Of a DNA stretch of 64,000 nt, positions 1 through 11,230 are shown one piece after another. Within the stretch, counting starts at the first letter, position 1. Each line of letters opens with the position of its first letter. Below the pieces are notes generated by a model. That model saw only the letters and a program-made list of their open reading frames with translations, searched no databases and was not told the origin of the DNA. The position numbers and the translations under genes were made by a program. The stretch is from Diphasiastrum complanatum (Eukaryota; Streptophyta; Lycopodiopsida; Lycopodiales; Lycopodiaceae): contig CM055095.1 in NCBI GenBank assembly GCA_029204225.1, positions 9,640,243 to 9,704,242 on the forward strand, written 5' to 3'.

Positions 1-423
1 ATTGACACTTAGACTTTTAATCTTGGACATAGGCATGAGTGGCACCAACTCATCATTGCTACTTCATACTAGCTTTTTGGTCTATGCTTTATCTTGATGA
101 CATTTCTCAATGTTTGCTTACGTGAGCACATAAATTGCTACTACATTGTTAAGAAAAAAAGTCATTTGAATAATGTCACTCATCCAAACTTCATGTTGGG
201 AGATCTTAATGAAAAATGACTTAGTTGAAATGCATAGTTGTGTGATAAAGATGACTTTGTATGTTGTACACATGCATGTCTACCATTGAAGGTGGATGGA
301 TAGTTGAAATGCATACTTGTGTGCTAAAGATGACTTTGTATGTTGTACACATGCATGTCTACCATTGCTGAGATAGTTTTTGATTGAAAAACCTAGATCC
401 AATCTCATTGTCTGCTTGATCTG
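1..423. other. Non-coding sequence left of a gag remnant
   Basis: No open frame of note. The stretch holds the tandem duplication listed separately and then leads into the gypsy gag remnant. The sequence just before the gag frame (about 366-430) resembles the mirror position upstream of the second gag copy near 43,220-43,265, so part of it is probably the untranslated leader or LTR of that element. I could not place an LTR border or primer-binding site. Confidence 0.5.
222..367. repeat. Tandem duplication, 79-bp period
   Basis: Two near-identical copies start at 222 and 301, each opening with TAGTTGAAATGCATA and running to CATGTCTACCATTG. I see two substitutions over about 66 shared bases. 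It lies directly upstream of the gag remnant and may be a duplicated piece of that element's LTR or leader. Confidence 0.85.
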
Positions 424-1900
424 AATTTGTAAAGATAATTGCCCTAGAGCTGCTCCTGGAGGTGCTCCTCAGGAAGTCAATCCTATTATTGTTAGAAGAG
501 CACCCCGTTTGGATCTACCCAAATCCAATGGATTAACAGATCCAGTTAGATTTCTTCATGTCTATGCTGAATCCTGTGAACTCTATGGCGAAATTTTTCC
601 TCAAGATAAACTTAAGCTGTTTCCTATGGCCTTAATAGGCGCAGCACAAGATTGGTACTATAATCAAGATGAAATTGAGCGTACAGATTGGGAGGTTGTT
701 AAAAGAGCCCTTATCACACGATTCAGACCGCAAAAGTTTATGGAAGACCCTTTCCTACTTTTAGGTAAAATTAAAATGGGAAAGCGGAAAATGGTTTGAG
801 ATAACATTGAACGGGTAAAACGCCTCAGATCTGAGTGTGAGCCTGAGCTGATTAACGAAAATGCCATGGTTATGTGGTTTTTGTCAAGTTTACCTAAACA
901 AATCAGACGTGAGCTGAAATGCCATAATGAGTATGCACTCTTGCAAAATGTTATGGACGATGCAATTTGGGAGGAGGATGAAGATTCAGATGATGAGCCG
1001 AATATCAGTATGTTGCCTTATATAGCAGGGCAGACTACTACGACATCCACCACTATTGCATCAACGAATGCCAACGCTACTGTAGAAATGATGCTCAACG
1101 AGTTCGAAAAACTCGGGAAGAACCAGCAGAAACAGATGGAAAATTTGCAGTCGCAATTTGATGAGAAGTTCAAAGCATTGAAAGATTTCCACGAAAAAGT
1201 GAACAAGAAACCTGAAAAGTTTGCGAAGACTTTTACTACTAGGAAAAATGTTTGGTGTTCTATTTGTATAGAAAATCACACACATAGTGAATGAGTGTCC
1301 TCAATTGAAAAAACAAATGAAAATTAGTGTATGTCATTTGTGTAATTCGCCTGATTATAAGACTGTTTTTTGCAACTTCAATCCTCGGATAATTCAGCAA
1401 CGATATGCCCAAATGGGATATTGAGAACCATAGTGGAGGAAATCCAATAGCCAGACCTCGACAATCTGCTCTTGGATACGCGGAACGTTTAGCCTTACCT
1501 GCCCCACCAAAGCACTCCGCTCCTTCTGCCAATTTGATACAGAAGTGCTGAGCAATGGAAGTATGGTAATGATCAAGAAGGTGGATCTTCAGAACAGTAT
1601 GCTATTGATGCTGTCGCGCAACAACAAGCCTCTAGAAACTAGACCAGAGCATCGCTTGGATGCCTTGCATGTGGAGAAAATCACAGAGTTGCAAAATGTC
1701 CAAATAAAGAAAAATTTGTATATGTCCTACGAAGAACCAGACTACACTACAAAGAAGTCAAAGTTGTTTCCAATGACAATAAGATTTTTCAGACCAGTGA
1801 GATACTTTACCGATGTAATCTGCGATCGTATTTGTAAAAAATTGTTGCATGGTGATTCATTTTTCGAAAAAAAAAAGTATTGCAAAGTCCAAATTTAGTT
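424..1900 (+). mobile_element. Ty3/gypsy gag remnant (copy of the 43.2-kb family)
   Basis: Broken gag of a Ty3/gypsy retrotransposon. The frame from 509 carries a Retrotrans_gag-type capsid domain (DLPKSNGLTDPVRFL, then AAQDWYYNQDE and ALITRFRPQKFMEDP). It stops at a TGA at 797-799 where the related copy at 42,620-43,213 has an arginine codon (MV-R-DYIERVKRL), so the stop fits CGA to TGA. Reading continues in the same family as 800-1294 (FLSSLPKQIRRELKCHNEYA; acidic stretch WEEDEDSDDEP). A first zinc-knuckle-like motif near 1250-1300 (VWCSICIENHTHSE) is frameshifted. A CCHC knuckle is visible at about 1655-1720 (CLACGENHRVAKC). No pol follows; the remnant abuts a copia element on the opposite strand near 1,900. 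Clearly non-functional. Confidence 0.9.
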
Positions 1901-2324
1901 GATCCAGTGTTAAAGGCATCTTCATCTTCTTCTTGAGTTTGGGGTGTTTGACTGGTGGTTGCAGTAGTGGATTGTTGGTGGAATAGTTTTCATCTTCTCA
2001 TTGTTATACTCGAGTGTTCTACAGTACTTGATGGCATGGCCAGTCCTCTTGCAGTCATTGCAGAATAGCTGTTGTTTTGGTTGAGATGATACAGGTTTCG
2101 AATTCAATCATGGCTGCTCTTTGTCTTCTTGTCATAATGGTGTGACCTCGCAAATCTCTTGGATCTAAACTTCTGATTTTCTTGGAATATAGAACTTGAG
2201 GATCCAACCTTGAGTTGGAGGATGATCCATTTCTTCTGATCTCCTCTTGAAGTAGCATAAAGATTACTCTAGTAGGAGTGAGGCCTTGTTGAGTGGAAAT
2301 CACCATGATCCACTTCTCATATGC

Positions 2325-2795
2325 TTAAGGTAGATTTGATAATAGAGTCATAATGTCATCGGTATCTTCTATGACTGATCCAATGGCAGTCATCTGCTCC
2401 ATAAGATTTTTGAATCTATCAATATGAATCAAAATATATTCAACTTCAGCCATTTTGAGAGTAAAGAATTTCTTCCTCAAATGGACTTTCAAGGTAACAT
2501 CTCTGATGTTATAGAGGGTAGCTAGGGTGTCCCAAGCATCCTTAGCAGTCTGGGTTGATCTGATTTGGATGATCTGAGAGTCACTAATATTGAGAGTGAT
2601 AATGGTAAAAGCCTTCTCATCTCCCCGTCTCCATTTGGTGATGCTAGCTGCATCCATGTCTGATTTGATCTTAGCGCCTTCAATGATGTTCCACAATTCT
2701 TTTGCAAGTAGTACTACCTTCATTTTAAATTTCCAAAGATGATAGTTATCTCCATCGAGTTTCTCAATGAGAAATGAACTAGATGTAGGATCCAT
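2325..2795 (-). CDS. Copia gag polyprotein, N-terminal part (element A)
   Basis: 156-codon frame beginning MDPTSSSFLIEKLDGDNYHL and ending where the frame is lost near 2325. It covers the capsid-like domain of copia Gag, which in family terms forms the cytoplasmic virus-like particle. The start is the first Met after the primer-binding site, about 127 bases inside the element, which is normal for copia. The C-terminal zinc knuckle is displaced into another frame (1922-2107). It is a pseudogene by truncation. Confidence 0.8.
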   Translation of the reverse strand: MDPTSSSFLIEKLDGDNYHLWKFKMKVVLLAKELWNIIEGAKIKSDMDAASITKWRRGDEKAFTIITLNISDSQIIQIRSTQTAKDAWDTLATLYNIRDVTLKVHLRKKFFTLKMAEVEYILIHIDRFKNLMEQMTAIGSVIEDTDDIMTLLSNLP

Positions 2796-2921
2796 CTTGG
2801 AGAGCAGAGGTCACTAATAGAAACAATGACTTTGACTATTGGCTATCTGTGCACTTCCAGATGATGTCTCGATAGATATGAGACAATGAATAACCTACTC
2901 ATAGTGTAGATTGTAGAACAA

Positions 2922-2933
2922 GCTCTGATACCA
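2922..2933 (-). other. Primer-binding site, initiator-Met tRNA type
   Basis: The minus strand reads TGGTATCAGAGC, the standard plant LTR retrotransposon site complementary to the 3' end of initiator methionine tRNA. It lies immediately inside an LTR end (TGACA on the minus strand; plus-strand TGTCAG from 2934). The same arrangement occurs at 26,218, 11,231 and about 52,518. Confidence 0.92.
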
Positions 2934-3190
2934 TGTCAGAAAATCGTGGGAATGAACGTTCAGAGGTACAACTCTAACTCGATTGACTCAGTGATTAATT
3001 TTTTGAGATATTGGTAGTGGAAGTAAGAGCGTGAACTTGTTGTTGAATCGGTAGCTTGTCAGATAGTTGGTATGAATGAAGAATGATCAAATAGTACACC
3101 ATTGCACAAACAAATCAGTTATATGAGACAAAATTGCACTCTTGATTAGAACAAAATGATCTAAACAGATCATAGTACATGGGCGTGAAG
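2934..3190 (-). mobile_element. Part of the 5' LTR of copia element A
   Basis: The LTR edge is set by the adjoining primer-binding site; on the plus strand it opens TGTCAGAAAATCGTGG. The outer LTR boundary is not visible, because from about 3,195 the sequence belongs to the dispersed repeat that also occurs at 18,350-19,663. No matching second LTR was found in the window. Confidence 0.5.
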
Positions 3191-3194
3191 AACT

Positions 3195-4565
3195 GTCATG
3201 ATATAATCCGTTTCTAGCCTCTTTATGCTAGCTGTGACTTGTTACAACAATTTTTAGCCTCTTCATGCTAGTTGTGACTGAATATACCCTGTTACTAGCC
3301 TCGTTATGTTAGCTGCGACCTACTCTACTTAGTATTGGTCATTTTTTGAAGGTATTTGACTAAATGATCACTTTTTTTATTTCATTTTATTGGCTGCGAC
3401 TTACTCCACCTTCTGATGGCCATTTTTTGGATGTTTCTACCCGCTTTAATGCTTTTCAATCAAACATTGTGGTGTGAGGTTGCATGCCAACAACTTACTG
3501 GCCATAAAATGGACAAAAAAATGGTAAGATGGTATACTATGCACTCTATTTGAAATTTTTTTTAGTTACAATTGTCTTTTATGGTCACATTCGGAACTTT
3601 ACTGTATTAAAATTTATTGGATCATAATAATTCCTCTTTACTTACTCTCGTACTTCTATAAATGACGAAGCTCATCTACATAGAACCAATGAGATCATAG
3701 TTCAATGTAGTAACTAGCAATTACAATATTGTGACACTGATCACACTGACTTAACTAAACATCAAGAAGGTCTACCATAATAGTCAAGATATGACAATTA
3801 TATAGATAGAATGACAATCTACGTTCCAAAATGTACTTTTTTTTGGGGTTTTTGCTAACTAGTATTCTCTCTTATCCATGCGATTTTGATGTAGTTAGTC
3901 GTGAGCCTACATTGCACCTTGCACACTACCTAATCTACTAAGCACTTGCTACACCGAACTCGGATACAATGTCACCTTTTTCGCTTCCTCGTGCAGTATA
4001 TATGACCGCGAACCATGGAATATCAGGGCACTAACTCGGCTCACACTTCTAAGGTACGAAATTGGTAGGGCCTTCATGTATGAAATGGGTTTTAACGGTA
4101 ATGTATACGTTATGAAGTTTGTGGAAGTACTCTATATCTTTAGATATTTAAGATACATACGTTCGTGGTTTATGACGAAACCGGACTGAATGCACTTAGA
4201 CTAACAATTCTGCTTCTTTTACCACTGTTTTCCAAGAACAACGAATATAAGAATAGTATAAGAATGTCATTTATGTTGCTTAGCAACCATACTAGTATAA
4301 GGATGTCATGTACAATGTTTAGCACTCTTGTGATTACTGAAGCACTTAACAAAGTATAATACGAAAGTTTTAAGATTTTTCTGCAACAAAATATAATATT
4401 ACAAAAAAGCATGTTATGTTGTTCTTTGCTTTACTGGTTGTTGTAGGTCACTAGGCAATTGGCCATAAACGTTGGTAATTACTCATCATACCAAGAAATT
4501 GTAAACAACTAGTTTTGCAATAGGCAACTATACTTATCCTTATATTTTAATGGTTTCATAGCACA
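3195..4565. repeat. Dispersed repeat, copy 1 of an inverted pair
   Basis: About 1.37 kb that matches 18,350-19,663 in reverse complement. Shared landmarks include the repeated subunit TAGCCTCTTTATGCTAG near 3210-3310, GCTTTTCAATCAAACATTG near 3450, and TTTTGCAATAGGCAACTAT near 4520. The short frames inside (for example 4165-4359) are equally broken in both copies, so I do not regard them as genes. The class is unknown; the subterminal repeats suggest the end region of a DNA transposon, but no terminal inverted repeats were found. Confidence 0.8.
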
Positions 4566-5783
4566 AGTGCACATATCGCTTAATCCCGTAGCATGTGTAT
4601 GGTAAAATGGGCCAGTATGGCAAGTGCCATGGTAGCCATTAAACTTTTGCCATGTCAAGCTCCATAATATTGTTTAGGGCTAAGAATATATAGAAACAAA
4701 TGATTTCCTTGGATTGGTTTATGTGTAGGTAACAACTAATTTCCTTGGATTGGTTTATGTGTATGATGCTACGTGTTGTACTATAAATTTTACTATGGTT
4801 AACTCTAATAGGAGGTTAAAAGTTTGGTATAAAATCAATAACTCAGACATTTGAAATAATGTGTGCAATCGTCAATAAGGGAGCACAAATCCATATGCAA
4901 ACTATCTACATGAATGTGAAAGCAAAAACAAAAATATAAATTCTAATGCTCCAAAATGCACTTTAAACATTAAGCCAACCACGAGATTTCATATCTGAAT
5001 ATGGACTTGACGTACTTGTCAAAGAGGCCCATAACTCTATACAGTTCACAACTTGATTTTGTATGAACACACAACAATATTCATGAATGATGTTCTAGAT
5101 TACACATGTTTGTTCAAACACTCTTCACTTTAGTTTTATTATAATGTACAAAGCCAACAAACAACATTTCTTGAAAACACAATATCATAACATAAATCAA
5201 GCTCACAAACTAATACCAAATCTCCATAGATAGAACACCCCCCCCCAATTTGGCAAGGGCCTTTGTGGTGTATCACAAATTTTTTTGGACCCATGGCAAC
5301 CATGAGTTTATCTGACGAGACTTGTCAAGTTAGTGGAGTCATGAAAATACCAGCCCTAAAACGCCATCAAAATGAATTCTGTTCATAAATCTCAAGAGTA
5401 ACTTATGATAAGTTGGGCAATAGAGAAACCTTTGTCTCATTGACGCAATGTCTGACTATGCACACTACTTCATTAACATGTGGAGCCTTTTTGGTTTTGC
5501 TTTACGTGGCCGACTACTCATTACATAATTTCTATACACATGTGCATTAAACTGTAATTGCCATGATGCTCTTTCATAAAAAAATAAAACCGCTCATGAA
5601 TACTAGTTTCACCAACATCAACAATGTTGCTCCTCCCCCATCCCATTTCAATCTGAGATCCAATGAGATTGGCTCACTTGTTATCTTTTGACATCCAAAG
5701 TTTCTTTGATCCCAAACTCCAAGGTCCCCTCTTTGTGTTGCTAAGGGGGCATCCCTCTTCATTATATTTGTCTCTCATTTTAT
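4566..5783. other. Intergenic sequence without a gene
   Basis: AT-rich, no supported coding frame. A 26-base direct duplication (TTTCCTTGGATTGGTTTATG plus six bases) occurs at about 4705-4730 and 4740-4765. A short C-run is at about 5239-5246. The right end leads into the poly-C/CT tract before the helicase-like exon. Confidence 0.5.
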
Positions 5784-5808
5784 CCCCCCCCCCCCCCCCC
5801 CCCCCACC

Positions 5809-5840
<32 letters not shown>
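5784..5840. repeat. Poly-C run followed by (CT)n
   Basis: About 22 consecutive C bases (5784-5805) followed, after a short ACCGT, by about 15 CT units. It sits roughly 120-170 bases upstream of the start codon at 5958. Pyrimidine-rich tracts are common in plant 5' untranslated leaders, so this may mark the transcribed leader of that gene; that is inference. Confidence 0.9.
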
Positions 5841-5847
<7 letters not shown>

Positions 5848-5957
5848 TTGCTGCGGTTGATCGAAGGCTTTATCTGTTTTCCTTTTGCTGCTGCTGTTGA
5901 TCGAAGGCTTTTACGGTTTACGACAACAGCATCATAATCACAACCAGGAGGAGCAGG

Positions 5958-6875
5958 ATGAGTAGTGGTCGCCTACACTTTGTTCATCACGCGCTTGCCT
6001 CCTACTATCCTCTCTCTGCTCGATCCATATTCACTAAACCAACCTCAATCACTATCATATCTTTTCTAAACCTCAACTCCAATCGCAATCAAGCTTCATC
6101 TCCTCCTCGCCTGTCCTTCTCGAGCCATGTCTGCTTTGCTCCAATAGAAATGGTGGCGTCATGGAATCGTAATAGGGAGGGCACCGGGGTTGGGAAGGGT
6201 GTGATTAGCATTCGGATGATGGGCGGAGGACCGCGCACCTTTCCTGGTGGTGTTACGAAGTGGCAATGGAAGCGGATGCAAGAGAAGAAGCAGAAGATTC
6301 GCGAGAAGGCGTGGCTAGCGCGGGAGAAGCTGATATATGACAGAAGACGCAGGGCGGAGATGATGGCAGCAACACCTGTGCTTGAAATGCCCTGGGAAAG
6401 GCATTCTAGGGCACCCACGGTATTGCCGGTCGATTTTGATCCGAAAATCAAAGTTATGGCTGACAGGTTTCAGAAGGATGGAGCCTTGGATCTTTGGACT
6501 GATGAGGATGGGCCTGAGCAATTTAGTACCCGGAAAAATCTCCCCCAGGGGCCGCACCCCCTTGGATTAGGGTTGTGGAGAACAAAACCTGAGTTAACCA
6601 ACGGCAATGTTCTTGCAAAAGAAGAAAATTCTTTTGAGATTCAGGACAAAAGGAAATCCAATACTTCGACGCAAACTGAGAGATCAAAGAGAAGCGCTTC
6701 TGAATCTGCAAAAAGTAGTATACCTGACAGGCAACCAATCCCAGGTCGGAAGAACATTCAAAATATAAATGGAAGACGGCAGGCTGGCACGGCCAGAAAG
6801 ACACTTCAGTCTTTGCCTTTGAGTGAAAAGATCAGAAATCATAGAAATGGAATATCTGGAAATTCCAAGCGTTGA
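5958..6875 (+). CDS. Orphan N-terminal extension of an RH48-type DEAD-box RNA helicase
   Basis: A 305-codon open frame with host-like codon use. Residues 1-60 are rich in Ser/Arg/Leu and poor in acids (SGRLHFVHHALASYYPLSAR), as in an organelle-targeting peptide. Around residues 87-125 is a stretch I recognise from plant RH48/RH31/RH26-type DEAD-box helicases (MMGGGPRTFPGGVTKWQWKR, then a basic helical run). Residues 150-215 (VLPVDFDPKIKVMADRF; PHPLGLGLW) and a basic Ser-rich tail to 305 complete it. In that family about 340 residues of such extension precede the helicase core; here no DEAD, SAT or HRIGR motif occurs downstream. The stop TGA at 6873-6875 lies one base before a consensus splice donor (GAG/GTGAGT), so a one-base frame change may have closed an exon that once read on. 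It is either a truncated pseudogene or a short expressed protein. Family assignment is from memory. Confidence 0.55.
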   Translation: MSSGRLHFVHHALASYYPLSARSIFTKPTSITIISFLNLNSNRNQASSPPRLSFSSHVCFAPIEMVASWNRNREGTGVGKGVISIRMMGGGPRTFPGGVTKWQWKRMQEKKQKIREKAWLAREKLIYDRRRRAEMMAATPVLEMPWERHSRAPTVLPVDFDPKIKVMADRFQKDGALDLWTDEDGPEQFSTRKNLPQGPHPLGLGLWRTKPELTNGNVLAKEENSFEIQDKRKSNTSTQTERSKRSASESAKSSIPDRQPIPGRKNIQNINGRRQAGTARKTLQSLPLSEKIRNHRNGISGNSKR

Positions 6876-7906
6876 GGTGAGTCTAGAGATGCTTTTATGC
6901 TTAATTGAGTTGCTTGATGGGCACATTTGCATGGGAATTCTACCTTTCTTCCGCTGAATTTTTATTCTTTGGCTTTGGAGTCTTATTGTTATCAATTATA
7001 AATTTGAAATCTTGATTATTGTCATTACAATGTCCCACCTATCTTGGAGCATCCATGCGGTTTTTATTTTTTTATTTTTTTATTTTTATAAAAAATGGCT
7101 GCCCAAAGCGCCACGTTATTGGGCAGCCAGAAACATCATGCAATAAGCAATCTCATGCTCTGTCTAGTAACCTATATAATTGTAAAGTGGACAATACTCT
7201 CACGTGTATGTGGGTCCCTAGAAGAGTGGCACTAGTGCTTGCAAAAATTGTGTGTGCCCACAAAAGCGATGCCGGTGCCCCGCAGAAAAGTGGTGCTTGT
7301 GAGAGACGACGCTGGTGCTCATGGGGGCAGGTTTTTCTCGAGCACCCTCTTCCATTCGGGCAAGGCCCGAGAAGCGTCGACACATGTGCGTTTCCAATGG
7401 GCCTCCAGTGGGCTGGGCCCAACCCAAAGCATGTGCCAATCCGCGCTCTAAAGCCCACAAAGACTTTTGACTTACAATTTGAAATGAGCATTTTCAATAA
7501 TTTCTTGTTATACTGAGAGTTGTTGGTTATGTGGGCATATTTTGCATTGAAACTTTTATGTTCAATAGCTGTAGAAATGTTGTTGTGCAAGTGTGAAAAC
7601 AAATGTATTTTTTAATAATATCTCTCTTCAATAATCACGAATTGGGCATCTGGTTTTCATATTTCAGATCTGGATCAAGTTGGTAACATCCTTTAGTCCT
7701 ACCATTTTGAAAACCATGGATGTAGGAAGAGTGCATATATTGATGACTTTTAAAGTTAATTCTAGCTTGGTAGTAGCTAGTGTTTCCTCGAAATGTGTTT
7801 CGAATGCTGAAATGCGTTCTCGTTTCAAAACGGCGTTTTGAACACTGTTGAAAAAAAACAAATTTTTTGTGATACAAGGCGGGCCCAAGGGGTGTCTATT
7901 TTCACT

Positions 7907-7909
<3 letters not shown>
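6876..7909. other. Region after the helicase-like exon, no gene seen
   Basis: Begins with a donor-like GTGAGTCTAG. No further helicase exon is recognisable. About 7230-7450 is more GC-rich with overlapping short frames on both strands and no recognisable domain. Near 7790-7840 a motif (GAAATGCGTT, AAAACGGCGTTTT) resembles the palindromic AAACGCGTTT family at 13.5-13.95 kb. Confidence 0.45.
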
Positions 7910-7959
<50 letters not shown>

Positions 7960-8360
7960 TTGTGTGTGAGTTTGTGTTGTGATTATGTTGTGTTGTGTTG
8001 TGACTTGTGAGTGTGTGTTGTGTTGTGATTCTGTTGTGAGTGTTTGTTGTAACTTTTGATTGTGTTGAGAGAGAGATATTGATATATGTGTGTGTGTGTG
8101 TATGTGTGTAAAAGAGAGGGAGTGTTTGTGTGTGTGAAGTGGAGGGAGTGTGTGTGTGGGGTGTGTCTGTGTGTGAACTTTGAAGTAGAGGGAGTGTGTT
8201 TGAGTCTTGAGAGAGAGAGGAGAGGGAGAGTGTGACATGTGTGAATCTAGAAAGAGAGGGAGAGAGTGCGTGTGTGAGGAGAGGGAGAGAGAGTGTGTGT
8301 GTGTGAGAATTTAGAAAGAGACGGAGAGTGTGTGTGTGTGAGGCTTGAGCTAGAGTGAGA
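7910..8360. repeat. (GA)n and GT/GA-rich low-complexity tract
   Basis: About 22 GA units at 7910-7954, then some 400 bases of degenerate GTGTGT and GAGAGA text. Open frames through it on the minus strand (Ser/Leu and His/Thr runs) are artefacts of the repeat. It lies just left of the hAT transposase and may be near that element's edge. Confidence 0.9.
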
Positions 8361-8459
8361 TTAGAGCTTAGCTTTACAGTTTTAGAAATTAGGATTAGTT
8401 TTGAATTTGAAGTCTGAATTTAATACTATTGTTTTGTTGACACTAGATAGCTACTAGCT

Positions 8460-8642
8460 ATGCCCAGACAGCGGGATCCCTTATGGGATCACGTCACCCT
8501 TAATTTTGGTTATGGCACATCAGGCACAAAGAAGTGGACTTGCAAGTATTGCGGGAACACTTATGGAGGTGGCCTCGTTCGGATAAGGGCGCATCTTTTA
8601 CGTCTTCGAGATACGAGATCACCGTTTGCACTCAGGGCCTAG
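8460..8642 (+). pseudogene. hAT transposase exon with BED-type zinc finger
   Basis: Sixty codons starting MPRQRDPLWDHVTLNFGYGT. The pattern DPLWDHV, then WTCKYCGNTYGGG and RIRAHLLR, is the BED finger layout (Cys-x2-Cys and a downstream His) that binds the ends of hAT elements. The frame stops at 8640-8642 before the last expected ligand, so the exon is frameshifted. The start ATG is well placed as the first codon of the recognised domain. Confidence 0.75.
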
Positions 8643-8994
8643 GCGCCAGAGTCATTGAGGATTGCCAGGATCGGGGACGGCTCTCCTACTACTACTTCAG
8701 GCATAGGTGATTCTTGAATCTTGTTTGATCAATGGTGATTGAAATTTGATCTAAAGCTAAAACTTCAAAGTTCAGTCTATAGTTTGATTACTAATGAGTA
8801 ATTAGTGACTGTTCTCTCTCACTGACTATAATTTATTAGCTAAAGCCTAACTAGTAACACCATTATTGTTACAGGTGAGCAGAGCGCCGAGATTCTCCAT
8901 CACAGCCGTCACTTGTAGCCGGCACTAGCTCCGCTGCAACATCCATTCCACCTTCTTCTGGAGAGACTCCTGCAGTGCCAGTAGGTGGGGCAAA

Positions 8995-10125
8995 CAGTAG
9001 TGCTATTGGTAGGGCTGGAGGTGTTAGGGGACGGGGTCGAGGACATGTGAGAGGCAAGGATGTTTTTGTGGTAGCCTTCCAATAATCGCATAGAAATGCA
9101 GTTGCTATTGCTATTAGGAGGTGCTTTTACTTGTGCGACCTCGCCTTTCATGTGGCTATGACCCCTGCATGGAGGGATATGATGCGAGCAATATCTTATA
9201 TCGGTGTTGAGTGGGAGGGCCCGACCATGGAGCAGTTGAGGACGAGAGAGCTACATGCTAAGGCAGTCCGTGGATGCTAACCTACAGTCCATTAGGAAGT
9301 CATGGGCGAGGTATACCTGTAACCTTACATCTTCAAAACCTTTGCACTTACTACTTTAGTACTTTCAAGTTTCTAACCTTGAACTTTCAATCTCCAAATT
9401 TGCAACTTAGTTTGTTGAAACTGTTGTCGAATGTTTTAGGTATGGATGCACCATACTATTAGATGGTTGGACCGATGCAAGGAGGCGCCATCTTGTGAAT
9501 ATATTGGTGTCTTCTTGCATGGGCACCATGTTTTTGAGATCCATTGATACGTCGGAGCCAGACATGGCATTGGATGGCAGGAGATTGTTTGAGTACATCT
9601 CACAGGCCATTGAGGAGGTCAGAAAAGAGAATGTTGTCCAGGTATGCACTTGCCACTTTCAAGTTTCAACTTTCGACATTGAGCTTTGAAGTTAGGAAAT
9701 TACAAGTTACAACTTACATTTTGTGAATCGTGATTATTGTTTTGAACGCTGCAATTTGCATTTGCCATTTACATTTGCAATTTGCAATTTGCATTTGCAT
9801 TTGATTCCAGAATGCTCAATGGTGAATGTTCATGAGTTATGATTCGACATTTGTCAGAATTCCAATTGAGGTTGTCATGGACAACGCTTCCAATTGTTTG
9901 CCATGGGGAAGCTCATGAATGAGAGGTACCCTTGGATTTTTTGGAGTTCATGTGTTGCACATTGTCTTGACCTCCTAGTTGAAGACATTGGGAGATTACC
10001 TTGGGTCAAGGAGGTTGTAGACATGGCACGATTCTTGGTGAGATTTGTCACCAAGAGACATAGGGTCTTGAGCATGTTCAGGTCCTATTCCAGCTTGGAT
10101 CTCTTGAGGCCTGCTCTCACTAGGT
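8995..10125 (+). pseudogene. hAT transposase, DUF659 and following catalytic region
   Basis: Three coding blocks. At about 9080-9280: RRCFYLCDLAFHVAMTPAWR and EGPTMEQLRTREL. At about 9436-9642: YGCTILLDGWTDARRRHLVN, the DUF659 hallmark, followed by SIDTSEPDMALDGRRLFEYI. At about 9860-10125: DNASNCFAMGKLMNERYPW then SCVAHCLDLLVEDIG, a typical hAT catalytic-core segment. Stops are present (for example near 9081 and 9278), and probable introns lie at about 9313-9435 and 9643-9833. Family knowledge places the DDE catalytic residues in and around these blocks. Confidence 0.82.
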
Positions 10126-10309
10126 AACCAAGTTCCAACTTTGAACTTTCAACCTGACAACCTGTTTCCAATTTTTTGATTTGCGAATTGCAATTTTGCG
10201 TTTCAGCTTCAAGTTTCAGTGCTCATAGAATTTGAATTTCGCTATAGCCTGCTCCCTATGACCAATTACCAATCTTATTTCATGATTTTCATCCTAGGTT
10301 TGCCTATAT

Positions 10310-10724
10310 TGTAGGAATCAGAATCAAGACTATTCATTAACACAAAGTATTCTCAAAGAGAAGAGAGAGATGGTTAGATGACCCTCTTGTAGAAACTTGT
10401 GGATAGCCAATATGAACAGTAGATTGCTTAACAAGAGTGTCTCATACAAATGAATGGCTACATATAAGTAGTCCAAGATGGCTATCTACCTTCATAACTG
10501 TTGGCTGTCCAATAACTTGACTAATGGCTATCTAGCTACCATAAGTTACATAAAATAATTAAGTACCCCAAATAACAAGTTAGGTACTTAATTCACATGT
10601 ATAGGCCCCTAGTGGACCCACGAGTCCCTACAAGTAGTTTCATACTAACTTGGGCCTAAAATATAAATGACCATGGTTACACAGATCTCGACCTTTTGGG
10701 TCATAGTAACCTATGGCTTTGACA
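10310..10724 (-). repeat. Left (3') LTR of copia element C
   Basis: 415 bases, closely matching 11245-11663. Plus-strand start TGTAGGAATCAGAATC, end GGCTTTGACA. In element orientation it is the downstream LTR. Confidence 0.85.
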
Positions 10725-10745
10725 TGTAGAAATGACATGTATTCA

Positions 10746-11160
10746 CTAAGTAAGAAAATCAGCATGCTGATTTAAATTTAAAGCTTCACAAAGAGCTTTA
10801 AATCGAACTCTTGACAATGCCTTAGTGAACACATCTGCAATATTATCCTCCGTGGGACAATATTCAAGCGTGATGTCGCCATTATGAAGCTTCTCCCGAA
10901 CAAAGTGATAGTGGATCTCGATATGCTTTGTTCTTGCATGAAATATTGGTTTTTGTGCAATGGCAATAGCACTTTGACTATCCGTAAATAGGAGAGTAGC
11001 TGAGGGCTGGCCATGCTTCATATCGACAAGTAATTGTCTCAGCCATATACACTTCGTAGTGGCTGACAACGTTGCTATATATTCTGCTTCACTTGAGGAT
11101 GTAGCAACGGTGGGCTGCTTCTTGTTTAACCAAGAAACTGCAGAATTTTCAATGAAAAAG
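10746..11160 (-). pseudogene. Copia RNase H, C-terminal end of pol (element C)
   Basis: The frame contains the copia RNase H core: AVSWLNKKQPTVATSSSEAE, then YIATLSATTKCIWLRQLL, LLFTDSQSAIAIAQKP, the HARTKHIEIHYHFVRE motif and ADVFTKAL near the end. The Asp/Glu set typical of this fold (SSSEAEY, TDSQSA) is visible. Its upstream part joins directly to leader sequence beside the primer-binding site, so nearly all of the polyprotein has been deleted without breaking this frame. Confidence 0.85.
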
Positions 11161-11230
11161 CAATGATCACTAGTAGAGCAATGTGGCTGCCTATTGGGTG
11201 CCCTCCAGCAAGCAATCAATTCTGAAAAAA

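Larger units (their letters stand above)
1900..2933 (-). mobile_element. Ty1/copia element A: gag region and leader
   Basis: Five-prime part of a copia retrotransposon read leftwards. From the primer-binding site at 2922-2933, a short leader leads to a gag Met at 2795. The main frame (2325-2795, 156 codons) has the plant copia gag signature of the UBN2/Retrotran_gag type: LDGDNYHLWKFKMKVVL, then KDAWDTLATLYN. Frame disruptions follow, and a CCHC zinc knuckle is readable at about 2010-2075 (CNDCKRTGHAIKYC). Nothing of protease, integrase or reverse transcriptase follows; the element is cut off against the opposite-strand gypsy gag near 1,900. Its gag is closely related to that of copia element B (25,616-26,122), so both belong to one lineage. 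Confidence 0.88.

Noticed and set aside
7019..7602. Overlapping frames of 149-165 codons on both strands
   Set aside because: No recognisable domain, frames on opposite strands are equally long, and the GC-rich core alone explains the openness.
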